This document shows, in pieces, positions 37,211-46,946 of a stretch of 64,000 nucleotides of DNA. Position 1 is the first letter of the stretch. Each line of letters begins with the position of its first letter. Source of the stretch: Rivibacter sp049446155 (GTDB taxonomy: Bacteria > Pseudomonadota > Gammaproteobacteria > Burkholderiales > Burkholderiaceae_C). Where the stretch lies: the NCBI RefSeq assembly GCF_049446155.1, contig NZ_JBMSEE010000005.1, positions 124,001 through 188,000 on the forward strand. Direction: 5' to 3'. Made by a program: the position numbers and the translations under genes. A model generated the notes under the pieces. That model had not been told where the DNA came from and searched no databases. It worked only from the letters and a program-made list of their open reading frames with translations.

Positions 37211-38074
37211 CTACGGTCGCGTCGCCTCGCGCAGCAGCCACGCCCGAAACGCCCCCATCGCCGCACTCGGCGCGCGCGACTTCAGCCGCGTGAGCCAGTA
37301 GCGCCCGAGCGAGACGCCGAGCGCGAAGGGCTGCACCAGCCGCTCGTGCCGCAGCGACTCGCCGAACAGCGCGGCGGGCAGCAGCGCGACGCCGGCGCCT
37401 TGCTCGGCGGCCGCGGCCATCACGATCGACGCATCGAACACCGGGCCGCGCAGCAGCGGCGCGGGCACGCCGGCGATGGCGAACCAGCGCGGCCATTCGT
37501 CGGCGCGGTAGGAGCGCAGCAGCGTCTCGCGCGCCAGGTCGGCCGGCACGCGCAGGCGCTGCGCGATCGCGGGCGCGCACATCGGCGACAGCTGGGCCTC
37601 GAACAGCGGTTCGGCCTCGGTGCCGTGCCAGGCCCCGTCGCCGAAGCGGATCGCGCCGTCCAGGCCTTCGGCCGCGAGGTCGACGCGGTTGTTGTGGGTC
37701 AGCAGGCGCAGGTCGACGAAGGGGTGCTCGAGGCGAAACGCCTCCAGCCGCGGCAGCAGCCAGCCGACCGCGAAGGTGCCGACCGCCGCGATCGTCAGCA
37801 CCTCGCGATGCAAGCCGCCCTGGAAGCGCTCGAGCGCCGCACCGATGCGCTCGAAACTGTGGCTGAGCACCGGCAGCAGCGCCGTGCCTTCGTCGGTGAG
37901 CGCGAGGCCGCGCGGCAGGCGGCGAAACAGCGGCGCGCCCAGGCGCTCCTCGAGGTTCTTGACCTGGGCGCTCACGGCGTTGGGCGTCACGCTGAGTTCG
38001 TTGGCGGCGCGCGCGAAGCTCAAGTGGCGAGCGGCGGCCTCGAAGGCGCGCAGGGCATTCAGCGGCAAGGACAT
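37211..38074 (-). CDS. LysR family regulator (AmpR/GcvA-like), divergent from beta-lactamase
   Basis: 287 residues. N-terminal winged helix LNALRAFEAAARHLSFARAA / LSVTPNAVSAQVKNLEE followed by LGAPLFRRLPRGLALTDEG, the GcvA/AmpR subgroup signature. Effector domain from about 90. The 130-base gap to the beta-lactamase start is the classic ampR-bla arrangement, so it probably activates the beta-lactamase gene when muropeptides accumulate. Its end abuts the nucleotidyltransferase stop tail-to-tail. Confidence 0.88.
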   Translation of the reverse strand: MSLPLNALRAFEAAARHLSFARAANELSVTPNAVSAQVKNLEERLGAPLFRRLPRGLALTDEGTALLPVLSHSFERIGAALERFQGGLHREVLTIAAVGTFAVGWLLPRLEAFRLEHPFVDLRLLTHNNRVDLAAEGLDGAIRFGDGAWHGTEAEPLFEAQLSPMCAPAIAQRLRVPADLARETLLRSYRADEWPRWFAIAGVPAPLLRGPVFDASIVMAAAAEQGAGVALLPAALFGESLRHERLVQPFALGVSLGRYWLTRLKSRAPSAAMGAFRAWLLREATRP

Positions 38075-38204
38075 CCCTCAGATTATCTTGGGCCAGACCG
38101 TCGAAATCAGCGTTTGTGCGAGTGCTGCGCCGCCCCTATCGTGCGCGCCACGGTGCACCGGCCTTCACCTTGAATCCACCTCGAAACACCTGGAGATCCC
38201 GACG
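38075..38204. promoter_or_regulatory. Divergent LysR/beta-lactamase control region
   Basis: 130 bases between divergent starts. Contains AT-rich patches (TCAGATTATCTTGG, GAAATCAGCGTTTG) where a LysR T-N11-A site would be expected; no unambiguous operator could be fixed by eye. Confidence 0.4.
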
Positions 38205-39074
38205 ATGAACCGACGCCAGTTCGGCGGCACGCTGGCCGCCCTCGCGGCACCCTGGCCCTGGGCCTGGGCCCAGAATTCCTTGGCGAACCCGGCCGAAGAC
38301 TGGGCCGCGATCGAGCGCCGCGCCGAGGCGCGCCTGGGCGTGGCGGTGCTCGACACCGCGACCGGTGCGCTCGACGGCCACCGGCTCGACGAGCGCTTTG
38401 CGATGTGCAGCACCTTCAAGTGGCTCGCGGCCGCGCTGGTGCTGCGCCGCGTCGACCAGGGCCAGGAGCGGCTCGATCGCCGCGTGCGTGTCCAGCGTTC
38501 GGACCTGCTGAGCTACTCGCCGGTGACCGAAAAGCGCGTCGGCGGGGCCGGCATGACGGTGGCCGAGCTGTGCGAGGCCGCGGTCGCGGCAAGCGACAAC
38601 GCGGCGGCCAACCTGCTGCTCGCGAGCTTCGGCGGCCCGGCCGCGCTGACGCGCTTCGCACGCACGCTGGGCGACGACAAGACGCGGCTCGACCGCATCG
38701 AGCCCGCGCTCAACGAGTCGCGCCCCGGCGACGAGCGCGACACCACGACGCCGCGCGCGATGGCCCACTCGCTGCGCACCGCCGCGCTGGGCGATGCGCT
38801 GTCGGGCGCCAGCCGCGCCCAGCTCGTGCGCTGGCTGCAGGCCACGGTGACCGGCACCGAACGGCTGCGTGCCGGCTTGCCCGACGACTGGCGCATCGGC
38901 CACAAGACCGGCACCGGCGAGCGCGGCTCGACCAACGACGTGGCGGTGCTGTGGCCGCCGCGGCGCGCGCCGATCGTCGTGGCGGCCTACCTGACCGACA
39001 GCGAGGCGCCCTTTGCGCGGCGCGAGGCGGCGCTCGCCGCGGTGGCGCGAAGCGTCGTCGCGCGCCTGGCGTGA
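38205..39074 (+). CDS. Class A beta-lactamase
   Basis: 289 residues. All class A catalytic elements occur, and by chance at their Ambler numbers: S69-T-F-K72 (STFK), S130-D-N132, E166 and N170 in EPALNES, K234-T-G236. The N-terminus NRRQFGGTLAALAAPW is a twin-arginine signal, so the enzyme is exported folded through Tat. Hydrolyses penicillins or cephalosporins; spectrum cannot be told. ATG 38205. Divergent LysR gene upstream and creBCD downstream suggest inducible control. Confidence 0.95.
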   Translation: MNRRQFGGTLAALAAPWPWAWAQNSLANPAEDWAAIERRAEARLGVAVLDTATGALDGHRLDERFAMCSTFKWLAAALVLRRVDQGQERLDRRVRVQRSDLLSYSPVTEKRVGGAGMTVAELCEAAVAASDNAAANLLLASFGGPAALTRFARTLGDDKTRLDRIEPALNESRPGDERDTTTPRAMAHSLRTAALGDALSGASRAQLVRWLQATVTGTERLRAGLPDDWRIGHKTGTGERGSTNDVAVLWPPRRAPIVVAAYLTDSEAPFARREAALAAVARSVVARLA

Positions 39075-39167
39075 TGCCGCCGCGCACCCGCTGCCGCGGC
39101 CAGTAGACTGCGCGGGCGCCGTGCGGTTCGGCGCCCACGACAAGCAGTTCAGGAGGAGCCCGTCACG

Positions 39168-39463
39168 ATGTTCGGACGACTGGCCAGGTATTGCGTGCTG
39201 GCAGGCTTGGCACTGCCGATGATGGATGCCTTCGTCAAGGCGGCGACGCTGCCGTGGGTGCTGCGGCCCGCGATCGTGGCGTGGTACGCCGCCGCGCTGC
39301 TGTTTCCGCTGCACTGGCTGAGCGGCGGGCGCATCGTCAGCGCCACCGGCACCTCGGGCCGGCGCGACGACCCGTTCGGCTTCTGGCTCGGCGTGGCGAC
39401 CTACACCGCCACGCTGTGGATGCTCGCGATCGTGATGAACTGGGCGCTGGGAGCGCGGCTGGG

Positions 39464-39467
<4 letters not shown>
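39168..39467 (+). CDS. Small membrane protein of unknown function
   Basis: 99 residues with three hydrophobic segments (RLARYCVLAGLALPMMDAF, AIVAWYAAALLFPLHWL, FWLGVATYTATLWMLAIVMN). Family not recognised. AGGAGGAGCC upstream. Its stop TGA overlaps the GTG start of creB by three bases (39465-39466 shared), so it is translationally coupled to creBCD and may be part of the same envelope response. Confidence 0.75.
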
Positions 39468-40171
<704 letters not shown>

Positions 40172-40181
40172 GATCACGGCC

Positions 40182-41618
40182 ATGCACCTGGGCCTGCGGC
40201 TGCTGTTCGGCTTCTTCGTCGTCACCGGCATCGCGGCCTGGTTCGTGCTGCGCGTCTTCGTCGCCGAGATCCGGCCGAGCGCGCGCGACGTCACCGAGGA
40301 CGTGCTGATCGACAGCGCCAACCTGCTCGCCGAACAGGCCGCGCCCGACCTGCGCGCGATGCCCGCCGGCGGCACGCTCGAAGGCACGCGCTTCGCGCAA
40401 AGCGTTGCCGCCTACGCGGCGCGGCCGATCGATGCGCAGATCTGGGGGCTGCGCAAGCAGACGCTGGACTTTCGCGTCTACGTGACCGATGCGGCGGGCC
40501 GCGTCGTGTTCGACTCCGGCCCGCGCCCCGAGCTCGGCGCCGACTACTCGCGCTGGCGCGACGTCGCGCGCACGCTGCGTGGCGAGTACGGCGCGCGCGC
40601 GACGCGCGTGGTGCCCAGCGACGACAGCAGCTCGGTGATGTACGTCGCCGCGCCGGTCACCGACGGCGATCGCGTGCTGGGCGTGCTGACGATCGCCAAG
40701 CCGCAGTCCACGGTGCACCGCTTCATCGAGCGCGCCGAGCGCAAGGTCATGGCGGCCGGCGCCTGGCTGCTGGTGTTGTCGCTGGCGGTCGGCGTCGCGG
40801 TGACGCTGTGGACCGTGCACTCGGTGCGCCGCCTGCGCCGCTATGCGCAGCAGGCCAGCGAAGGCGAGCGCCTGCCGGTGCCGGCGCTGCCCGGCGAGCT
40901 GGGCGAGCTGGCGCAGGCGATGGGCGAGATGCGCGATCGCCTCGACGGCCGCCACGAGGTCGAGCAGACGATGCGCGCGCTGACGCACGAGCTCAAGAGC
41001 CCGCTGACGGCGATCGGTGCCGCCGCCGAGCTGCTGCACGACGATCTGCCGCGCGCCGACCGCGAGCGCTTCGCGGGCCAGATCGGCGAACAGGTGCAGC
41101 GCCTGCGCGCGATGGTCGAGCGCCTGCTGGAGCTGTCCAAGCTCGAGAGCCTGCGCGCGCCCGAGCATCCGGTCGAGCTGTCGCTGGCCGCACTGCTGCG
41201 CGCGCAGCTGCAGGCGCAGTCGGCGTCGCTGGCGCAGCGCGGGCTCGTCGTGCGCTGGCTCGCCGACGAACCGGCCACGGTGCGTGGCGACGCCGAACGG
41301 CTGTCGCTGGCGATCTCGAACCTGCTGGCCAATGCGCTGGCCTTCGCGCCGGAGGGTTCGGCGCTGGAGGTCGCGGTGCGGCGGCAGGCGAACGACGTGC
41401 ATCTGGAGCTGCGCGACCACGGTCCGGGCGTGCCGGACTACGCGCTGCCGCAGCTCGGACGGCGCTTCTTCTCGCTGCCGCGGCCGTCCGACGGCGGCAA
41501 GGGCAACGGCCTGGGGCTGGCGATCGCGGCCCAGGTCGCCGCGCTGCACGGCGGGCGCCTCGTGTTCGAGCCCGAACAGCCCGGCCTGCGCGTGCGCTTC
41601 GTGCTGCCCGCCGCGTGA
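40182..41618 (+). CDS. creC: Two-component sensor histidine kinase CreC
   Basis: 478 residues. N-terminal membrane helix, periplasmic sensor domain (about 30-185, including ARDVTEDVLIDSANLLAEQA, a CreC hallmark), second helix (about 190-210), HAMP, H-box THELKSPLTAIGAAAELL (His about 270), N-box NLLANALAFAPEG, DHGPGVPDYALPQLGRRF and GNGLGLAIAAQV. Ten bases after creB. Senses envelope stress and phosphorylates CreB. Confidence 0.92.
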   Translation: MHLGLRLLFGFFVVTGIAAWFVLRVFVAEIRPSARDVTEDVLIDSANLLAEQAAPDLRAMPAGGTLEGTRFAQSVAAYAARPIDAQIWGLRKQTLDFRVYVTDAAGRVVFDSGPRPELGADYSRWRDVARTLRGEYGARATRVVPSDDSSSVMYVAAPVTDGDRVLGVLTIAKPQSTVHRFIERAERKVMAAGAWLLVLSLAVGVAVTLWTVHSVRRLRRYAQQASEGERLPVPALPGELGELAQAMGEMRDRLDGRHEVEQTMRALTHELKSPLTAIGAAAELLHDDLPRADRERFAGQIGEQVQRLRAMVERLLELSKLESLRAPEHPVELSLAALLRAQLQAQSASLAQRGLVVRWLADEPATVRGDAERLSLAISNLLANALAFAPEGSALEVAVRRQANDVHLELRDHGPGVPDYALPQLGRRFFSLPRPSDGGKGNGLGLAIAAQVAALHGGRLVFEPEQPGLRVRFVLPAA

Positions 41619-41717
41619 ACCCGTGCCGGCTTCACGCCGGCTTCACACAGCCCATCGTCGCCGCACATGCGGCGCCGAGCATGCACGCCATCGAAACAAC
41701 GCGAGGCGAGGTGTGCG

Positions 41718-43172
41718 ATGCGGTTTCCCTTGTTGTCCAAGACCCTGGCGATCGGCGCCGTCGTGCTCCTGCTGTGCCTCGTGCTGGCGCGCATCGATTC
41801 GCTGGTGGCCGAGCGCAGCGCGCGGCAGGAGGAAGCGCGACGCAGCGTCGAGCAGTCGATGGCCGGCGCGCAGGTGCTGATGGGGCCGCTGCTGCTGCGC
41901 CACTGCACCGAGGAGTGGGAGTTCACGCAAGGCGAGGGCAGGGACCGCCGGGTCGTGGCCGACAAGCGCAGCTTCACGCTGACCAGCGCGCCGCAGACGC
42001 TGGCGGTCGACGGCGAGGCACGCGCCGATGCGCGCTATCGCGGGCTCTTCAAGGTCAACGGCTATGCCGGCCCGATCGAGCTGGAGGCGCGCTGGGCATC
42101 GCTGTCCGAGCTGCAGCCGCGCGCCGAACACGCCAACGGCCGGCTGCAGTGCGAGCCGGCGGTGGTGATGCTGTCGGTCAGCGACGTGCGCGGCCTGCGC
42201 TCGGCGCGCGTGCGCATCGACGGCGAAACGACGCCGGTGGAGCCCGGCACCGGCCACCCGGCCTATCCGCGCGGCCTGCACGCCGTGCTGTCCGAGGCGC
42301 GCCTCGAGCGCGCGAACGAGCCGCTGGCCGTGAAGCTGTCGATCGACCTGCTCGGCACGGTGCGGCTGTCGCTGGTGCCGGCGGCGGGCGAGACGCGCTG
42401 GTCGCTGCGCTCGGACTGGCCGCACCCCTCGTTCGGCGGCCGCTTCCTGCCGGCCACGCGCGAGGTGAGCGAAAGCGGCTTCGCGGCGCAGTGGTCGGTC
42501 AGCTCGCTGGCCAGCTCGGCGGCGAAGGACGTCCAGCACGGCGGCGTGTTCTGCAGCGCGCCCCCGAGCGACGAGTTGGGCTATGCCGCGGTCGCACGCG
42601 CGGCCACGGCCTCGACCCAGCCGGCCCAGCCTTGCCTCGACCTGCTCAGCGTCGACTTCATCGACCCGATCAACCCCTACGTGCTGACCGACCGCGCGAC
42701 CAAGTACGCACTGCTGTTCATCGCGCTGACCTTCGCCGGCGTCGCGCTGGTCGAGGTGCTGGCGCGCCGGCGGGTGCATCCGGTGCAGTACGCGCTGGTC
42801 GGCATGGCGCTGGCGCTGTTTTACCTGCTGCTGCTGAGCCTGTCGGAGCACATGGGCTTCGGCGCGGCCTATGCGCTGGCGGCCAGCGCCTGCGTCGCGC
42901 TGCTGGGCTTCTATGCCTCTCACATGCTCGGCCGGCGTGCGGCCGGCGCAGCGTTCGGCCTCGGCGCTGCCGCGCTGTACGGCCTCCTGTGGGTGCTGCT
43001 GCGCATGGAGCAGACGGCACTGGTGATCGGCTCGGTGATGCTGTTCGCGGCGCTCGCGGCGGTAATGGTGCTGACGCGGCGCATCGACTGGTACGCGCTG
43101 GTCGACAGTTGGCGCGCCGACCCAGCCGGCGCGGCGAAGACCCGCACTGCGGCGCAGCCGCCACAAGCCTGA
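41718..43172 (+). CDS. creD: Inner membrane protein CreD
   Basis: 484 residues. Begins MRFPLLSKTLAIGAVVLLL (CreD/Cet start), large periplasmic domain (about 40-330) with RYRGLFKVNGYAG and LSVDFIDPINPYVLTDRATK, and six C-terminal membrane helices (about 340-465), the usual CreD topology. CreD helps keep envelope integrity and is the main CreB target elsewhere. ATG 41718 chosen at the family start. Confidence 0.92.
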   Translation: MRFPLLSKTLAIGAVVLLLCLVLARIDSLVAERSARQEEARRSVEQSMAGAQVLMGPLLLRHCTEEWEFTQGEGRDRRVVADKRSFTLTSAPQTLAVDGEARADARYRGLFKVNGYAGPIELEARWASLSELQPRAEHANGRLQCEPAVVMLSVSDVRGLRSARVRIDGETTPVEPGTGHPAYPRGLHAVLSEARLERANEPLAVKLSIDLLGTVRLSLVPAAGETRWSLRSDWPHPSFGGRFLPATREVSESGFAAQWSVSSLASSAAKDVQHGGVFCSAPPSDELGYAAVARAATASTQPAQPCLDLLSVDFIDPINPYVLTDRATKYALLFIALTFAGVALVEVLARRRVHPVQYALVGMALALFYLLLLSLSEHMGFGAAYALAASACVALLGFYASHMLGRRAAGAAFGLGAAALYGLLWVLLRMEQTALVIGSVMLFAALAAVMVLTRRIDWYALVDSWRADPAGAAKTRTAAQPPQA

Positions 43173-43195
43173 GCCCGGTGGGCGGGGGGCGGTTG

Positions 43196-43215
43196 ATTTC
43201 TGTCTTGACAGAAAT
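43196..43215. promoter_or_regulatory. GbsR/MarR operator 1 (autoregulation)
   Basis: ATTTCTGTC-TT-GACAGAAAT, nine-base perfect arms, 24 bases before the regulator's start. A near copy lies before the next gene at 43850-43867. Confidence 0.8.
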
Positions 43216-43239
43216 TGGAGGCGAGATCATGCTGAACTC

Positions 43240-43818
43240 ATGGACCTCTCACCGACCCTCTCCCGCTTCGTCCTGCACTGGGGCGAGATGGGCACCCGCT
43301 GGGGCGTCAATCGCACCGTGGCGCAGATCCATGCGCTGCTCTACATCAGCGGCCGTCCGATGCACGCCGAGGAGATCGCCGACACGCTGGGCGTCGCGCG
43401 TTCCAACGTCAGCAACAGCATTCGCGAGCTGCAGAGCTGGAGCCTGGTGCGGCTGGTGCACATCCCGGGCGACCGGCGCGACCACTTCGAGACTTCGAAG
43501 CAGGTCTGGGAGTTAATGCGCACTATCGTTCGGGAGCGCCAACGCCGGGAGATACTGCCCACGATCGAGGTGCTGCGCGAGGTCTTGTCCGACCCGGCGA
43601 TCAGCCGCGATCCGGCCGAAGCCAAGCTGCGCATGCAAGAGACGCTGGAGCTGCTCGAGACGCTGACGGCCTGGAGCGACGAGATGCTCAAGCTCGACAC
43701 GGAAACCCTGACCAAGGTGCTCCGTCTGGGCGCCAAGATCAAGAAGCTGCTCGGCCGCGGCGAGGCGACTGTCAGCGACGGCGCCTCGGTCACCGCCGCC
43801 CACCTGCTGGGGCCCTGA
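43240..43818 (+). CDS. GbsR/MarR family transcriptional regulator
   Basis: 192 residues. FVLHWGEMGTRWGVNRTVAQ and PMHAEEIADTLGVARSNVSN are the GbsR-family winged-helix signature; a long C-terminal helical part (about 100-192) should dimerise. Start ATG 43240 gives the family N-terminus, although the strong GGAGG at 43217-43221 is better placed for an out-of-frame ATG at 43230. Palindromes before it and before the DCC gene suggest it controls both. Confidence 0.85.
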   Translation: MDLSPTLSRFVLHWGEMGTRWGVNRTVAQIHALLYISGRPMHAEEIADTLGVARSNVSNSIRELQSWSLVRLVHIPGDRRDHFETSKQVWELMRTIVRERQRREILPTIEVLREVLSDPAISRDPAEAKLRMQETLELLETLTAWSDEMLKLDTETLTKVLRLGAKIKKLLGRGEATVSDGASVTAAHLLGP

Positions 43819-43840
43819 TCCGCGAGCGGCCTCTTTTTTT
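43817..43840 (+). terminator. Terminator after GbsR gene
   Basis: Small CCGC-GA-GCGG hairpin (43820-43829) followed by CTC and a seven-T run at 43834-43840. Confidence 0.5.
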
Positions 43841-43849
43841 GACTACCCG

Positions 43850-43867
43850 TTTCTCTCTAGACAGAAA
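43850..43867. promoter_or_regulatory. GbsR/MarR operator 2 before DCC gene
   Basis: TTTCTCTCT/AGACAGAAA, nine-base arms with one mismatch; matches the consensus TTTCTGTC-N2-GACAGAAA of 43196-43215, 13 bases before the start codon. Confidence 0.7.
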
Positions 43868-43880
43868 TAAAGGAAGCCAA

Positions 43881-44372
43881 ATGGACGCCCGCGACGACGC
43901 GCTGACCCTGCTCTACGACGCGGCCTGTCCGGTCTGTTCGCTCGAGATGGACCACCTGCGCGAGCGCGACGCGGCCGGGCGGCTGCGCTTCGTCGACATC
44001 GCCGCGCCGGGCTTCGACGCCGCGGCCTGGGGCACGACGCGCGAAGCGCTGGACGCCGAGATCCACGGCTTTCGCGCCGACGGCAGCGTCGTGCGCGGCC
44101 TCGAGGCGCTGCGCCTGGCCTATGCCGCGGTCGGCCTGGGCCGGGTGCTGCGGCCCACCGGCTTCGGCCCGCTGAGGCCGATGGCCGACCTGGCCTACCG
44201 CGCCTTCGCACGGCATCGGCGCGCGATCTCGCGCACCGCAGCGCCGCTGATCGACGCGTTGCGTGCGCGTCGGGCGCGCCGCGTGGCCGAGCGCATGTCG
44301 CGCTGCCGCGCCGGTGCGTGCGGCCTCGGCGGCGACGCAGCACGCTGCAACGGGAAGGGAGAAACATCGTGA
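43881..44372 (+). CDS. DCC family thiol-disulfide oxidoreductase-like protein
   Basis: 163 residues. LYDAACPVCSLEM carries the DxxCxxC motif of the DCC (DUF393) family, which has a thioredoxin-like fold. The C-terminus is arginine- and cysteine-rich (MSRCRAGACGLGGDAARC), which is unusual. AAAGGAAG precedes ATG 43881. Its stop overlaps the GTG of the next gene; preceded by a GbsR-type operator. Confidence 0.85.
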   Translation: MDARDDALTLLYDAACPVCSLEMDHLRERDAAGRLRFVDIAAPGFDAAAWGTTREALDAEIHGFRADGSVVRGLEALRLAYAAVGLGRVLRPTGFGPLRPMADLAYRAFARHRRAISRTAAPLIDALRARRARRVAERMSRCRAGACGLGGDAARCNGKGETS

Positions 44373-45739
44373 AAGTCCTCGTCTGCGGCTCCACCGGCTG
44401 CGTCGGCCAGGCCGTCGTGCGCGCGCTGCGCTCGCGCGGCCACGAGGTCGTCGAGGGTGCGCGCAGCGCGCGTGACGGCGACCGCTCGATGCAGGTCGAC
44501 TTCATGCGCGAGCGCACGCCCGAGGCGTGGGCGGCGCGGCTGTCGGCGCGCGGCGTCGACGCGGTCGTCAACTGCGTCGGCATCCTGATGGCCTCGCGCA
44601 CGCAGAGCTTCGAACGCGTGCACGCCGCCGGCCCGATCGAGCTGTTTCGCGGCGCGGCCCGGGCCGGCGTGCGCCGCGTCGTGCAGATCTCGGCGCTCGG
44701 CGTCGGCGACGACGCCGACAGCCTCGCGATGCCCTACCTGCGCAGCAAGCTGCTGGCCGACGAATCGCTCGCCGCGCTGCCGCTGGACTGGACCGTGCTG
44801 CGACCCGCGCTGGTCTACGGTCCGCGAAGCCAAAGCGCGGCGCTGTTCGCCACGCTCGCGAGCCTGCCGGTCATCAGCCTGCCCGGCGGCGGCACGCAGC
44901 GGCTGCAGCCGATCCACGTCTTCGAGCTGGCCGAAGCCGTCGCGCGCCGTATCGAGGACGACACGCCGCATCGCGAGGTGCTGGAGCTCGGCGGCGCCGA
45001 CGTGCTGAGCTACCGCGAGATGCTCGCGCGCTATCGCGACGCGCTCGGACTCGGCGAGGCACTGTGGTTGCCGCTGCCGATGCTGCTGATGAAGCTGGCC
45101 GGCTGGCTGGCCGAAGCGCTGCCGCAGAAGGTGTTCTGCCGCGACACGATGCGCCTGCTCGAGCGCGGCAGCGTGCCGGCGCGCAACGCGGCCGCGGCCT
45201 TGCTGGGCCGCGCGCCGACCGCGTTCGCGCAAGGCCTCGCGATCACGCGGCCCGAGGCGATGCTCAACCTGCGCGTCGAGCTCAGCCCACCCGTGGCGGC
45301 GCTGATGCGCGCCTCGCTGGCCTTCATGTGGCTCTACACCGCCCTCGTCAGCGCGCTGCTGCGCGACGCCTCGGGCGTGATGGCGCTGCTGGCGCGCTGC
45401 GGCTTCGAAGGCGATGCCGGCATCGCGGCCCTGGTCTTTTCCTGCACGCTCAATACGGCGCTGGGCCTGATGGTGCTGATGCGGCCCTCGGCACGGGTCT
45501 ATGCGCTGCAAAGCGCGGCCATCGTCGGCTACACCGTCACGGCGGCCGTGCGCATGCCCGAGCTGACGATCGACCACTGCGGTCCGCTGGTGAAGAACCT
45601 GCCGATGCTCGCGGCGGTGCTGACGCTGTGGCTCGCACACCGCGCCCCAAAAGAACAGGGGCGTCCATTTCGCGATGAACGCCCCATCATGAAAGGCCTC
45701 GCAGTGAGGCTCAACCCTTCACGCACACCACCTGCTTGA
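44369..45739 (+). CDS. NAD(P)-binding Rossmann protein with C-terminal DoxX-like membrane domain
   Basis: 456 residues. The first 290 residues are an atypical SDR/epimerase: VLVCGSTGCVGQAVVRAL nucleotide motif, VVNCVGILM, VVQISALGVGDDADSLAMPY..SK and WTVLRPALVYG. The last 150 residues hold four membrane helices (ASLAFMWLYTALVSALL, IAALVFSCTLNTALGLMVL) resembling DoxX-like domains. Probably a membrane-attached redox or quinone-related reductase. GTG 44369 overlaps the DCC stop; the 3' end overlaps rtcB by 29 bases on the other strand. Confidence 0.85.
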   Translation: MKVLVCGSTGCVGQAVVRALRSRGHEVVEGARSARDGDRSMQVDFMRERTPEAWAARLSARGVDAVVNCVGILMASRTQSFERVHAAGPIELFRGAARAGVRRVVQISALGVGDDADSLAMPYLRSKLLADESLAALPLDWTVLRPALVYGPRSQSAALFATLASLPVISLPGGGTQRLQPIHVFELAEAVARRIEDDTPHREVLELGGADVLSYREMLARYRDALGLGEALWLPLPMLLMKLAGWLAEALPQKVFCRDTMRLLERGSVPARNAAAALLGRAPTAFAQGLAITRPEAMLNLRVELSPPVAALMRASLAFMWLYTALVSALLRDASGVMALLARCGFEGDAGIAALVFSCTLNTALGLMVLMRPSARVYALQSAAIVGYTVTAAVRMPELTIDHCGPLVKNLPMLAAVLTLWLAHRAPKEQGRPFRDERPIMKGLAVRLNPSRTPPA

Positions 45740-46928
45740 GCGTGTGCGCCACTTCCACCAGGTCGCGCTGCGCGGCCATCACGGCGTCGATGTCCTTGTA
45801 GGCCGCGGGCGTCTCGTCGATGACGTCCTTGTCCTTGCGGCACTCGACGCCTTCGGTCGCGGCGCGGTGGTCGGCCAGCGTGAAGCGACGCTTGGCTTCG
45901 CCGCGGCTCATCGTGCGGCCGGCGCCGTGCGAGCACGACTCGAACGACTGCGCGTTGCCCTTGCCGCGCACGATGTAGCTGCGCGCGCCCATGCTGCCGG
46001 GAATGATCCCCAGCTCGCCGGCCTTGGCGCTCACCGCGCCCTTGCGGGTCACGTAGACCTCCTCGCCGAAGTGGCGTTCCTTCTGCACGTAGTTGTGGTG
46101 GCAGTTCACCGCCTCGACGTGGCTCTGGAAGCTCTTGTGGATCACCGTCTTGGCGGCCTCGATCACGCGCTTCATCATCACCTCGCGGTTGATGCGCGCG
46201 AACTGCTGGGCCCAGCCGACCGCGCGCACGTAGTCGCCGAAGTAGCGGCTGCCTTCCTCGAAGTAGGCGAGGTCGCGGTCGGGCAGGTTGGCCTGATGGC
46301 GCATCGCGTCCTGCTTGGCCAACTCGATGAACATCGTGCCGATGGCGTTGCCGACGCCGCGCGAGCCCGAGTGCAGCATGAACCAGACGAAGCCGGCTTC
46401 GTCGAGGCAGACCTCGATGAAGTGATTGCCCGTGCCCAGCGTGCCGAGGTGCTGGATGTGGTTGGTCTTGGCCAGCTTGGGGTAGTCGCGGCACAGCTCG
46501 GTGAACCCGGGCTCGAGCTGCGCCCAGGCCGTGTTCACCGAGCCGGGCGGCTTCTGCCACGCGCCCGGATCGCGCGGGCCCGGTGAGCGCCCGTGCGGCA
46601 CCGCGCGCTCGATCGCCGCGCGCAGCGGGCCGAGGTTGTCGGGCAGGTCCTCGGCCGTCAGCGTGGTCTTGCAGGCGATCATCCCGCAGCCGATGTCCAC
46701 GCCCACGGCCGCCGGGATGATGGCCTTGAGCGTGGGAATCACCGAGCCGACGGTCGCGCCGATGCCGAAGTGGACGTCGGGCATCGCGGCGATGTGCTTG
46801 AAGACGATGGGCAGGCGCGCCGCGTTGATCAACTGGCGCTTGGCCGCGTCTTCGACCGGCACGCCCTGCGTCCACATCTTCAGCGGCACGCCGCCGGGGA
46901 CGTCTTCGTGGATGTAGTTGGTTCCCAT
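45711..46928 (-). CDS. rtcB: RNA 3'-phosphate ligase RtcB
   Basis: 405 residues. Joins 2',3'-cyclic phosphate or 3'-phosphate RNA ends to 5'-OH ends using GTP, repairing nuclease-cut tRNA. Metal ligands and active site are intact: Cys in VGVDIGCGM, His in GTGNHFIEV and LHSGSRGVG, and the guanylylated His in SCSHGAGR. Last gene of the minus-strand unit: tRNA array, HNH nuclease, slipin, helical protein, RtcB. No RtcA, archease or RtcR is seen nearby, so control differs from the E. coli rtcBA type. Confidence 0.95.
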   Translation of the reverse strand: MGTNYIHEDVPGGVPLKMWTQGVPVEDAAKRQLINAARLPIVFKHIAAMPDVHFGIGATVGSVIPTLKAIIPAAVGVDIGCGMIACKTTLTAEDLPDNLGPLRAAIERAVPHGRSPGPRDPGAWQKPPGSVNTAWAQLEPGFTELCRDYPKLAKTNHIQHLGTLGTGNHFIEVCLDEAGFVWFMLHSGSRGVGNAIGTMFIELAKQDAMRHQANLPDRDLAYFEEGSRYFGDYVRAVGWAQQFARINREVMMKRVIEAAKTVIHKSFQSHVEAVNCHHNYVQKERHFGEEVYVTRKGAVSAKAGELGIIPGSMGARSYIVRGKGNAQSFESCSHGAGRTMSRGEAKRRFTLADHRAATEGVECRKDKDVIDETPAAYKDIDAVMAAQRDLVEVAHTLKQVVCVKG

Positions 46929-46946
46929 GTCGGTTCCTTCATGGCG

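Noticed and set aside
38075..38204. Exact AmpR-type operator between LysR and beta-lactamase genes
   Set aside because: AT-rich patches are present but the halves (TCAGATT, AAATCAG) are not proper inverted repeats.
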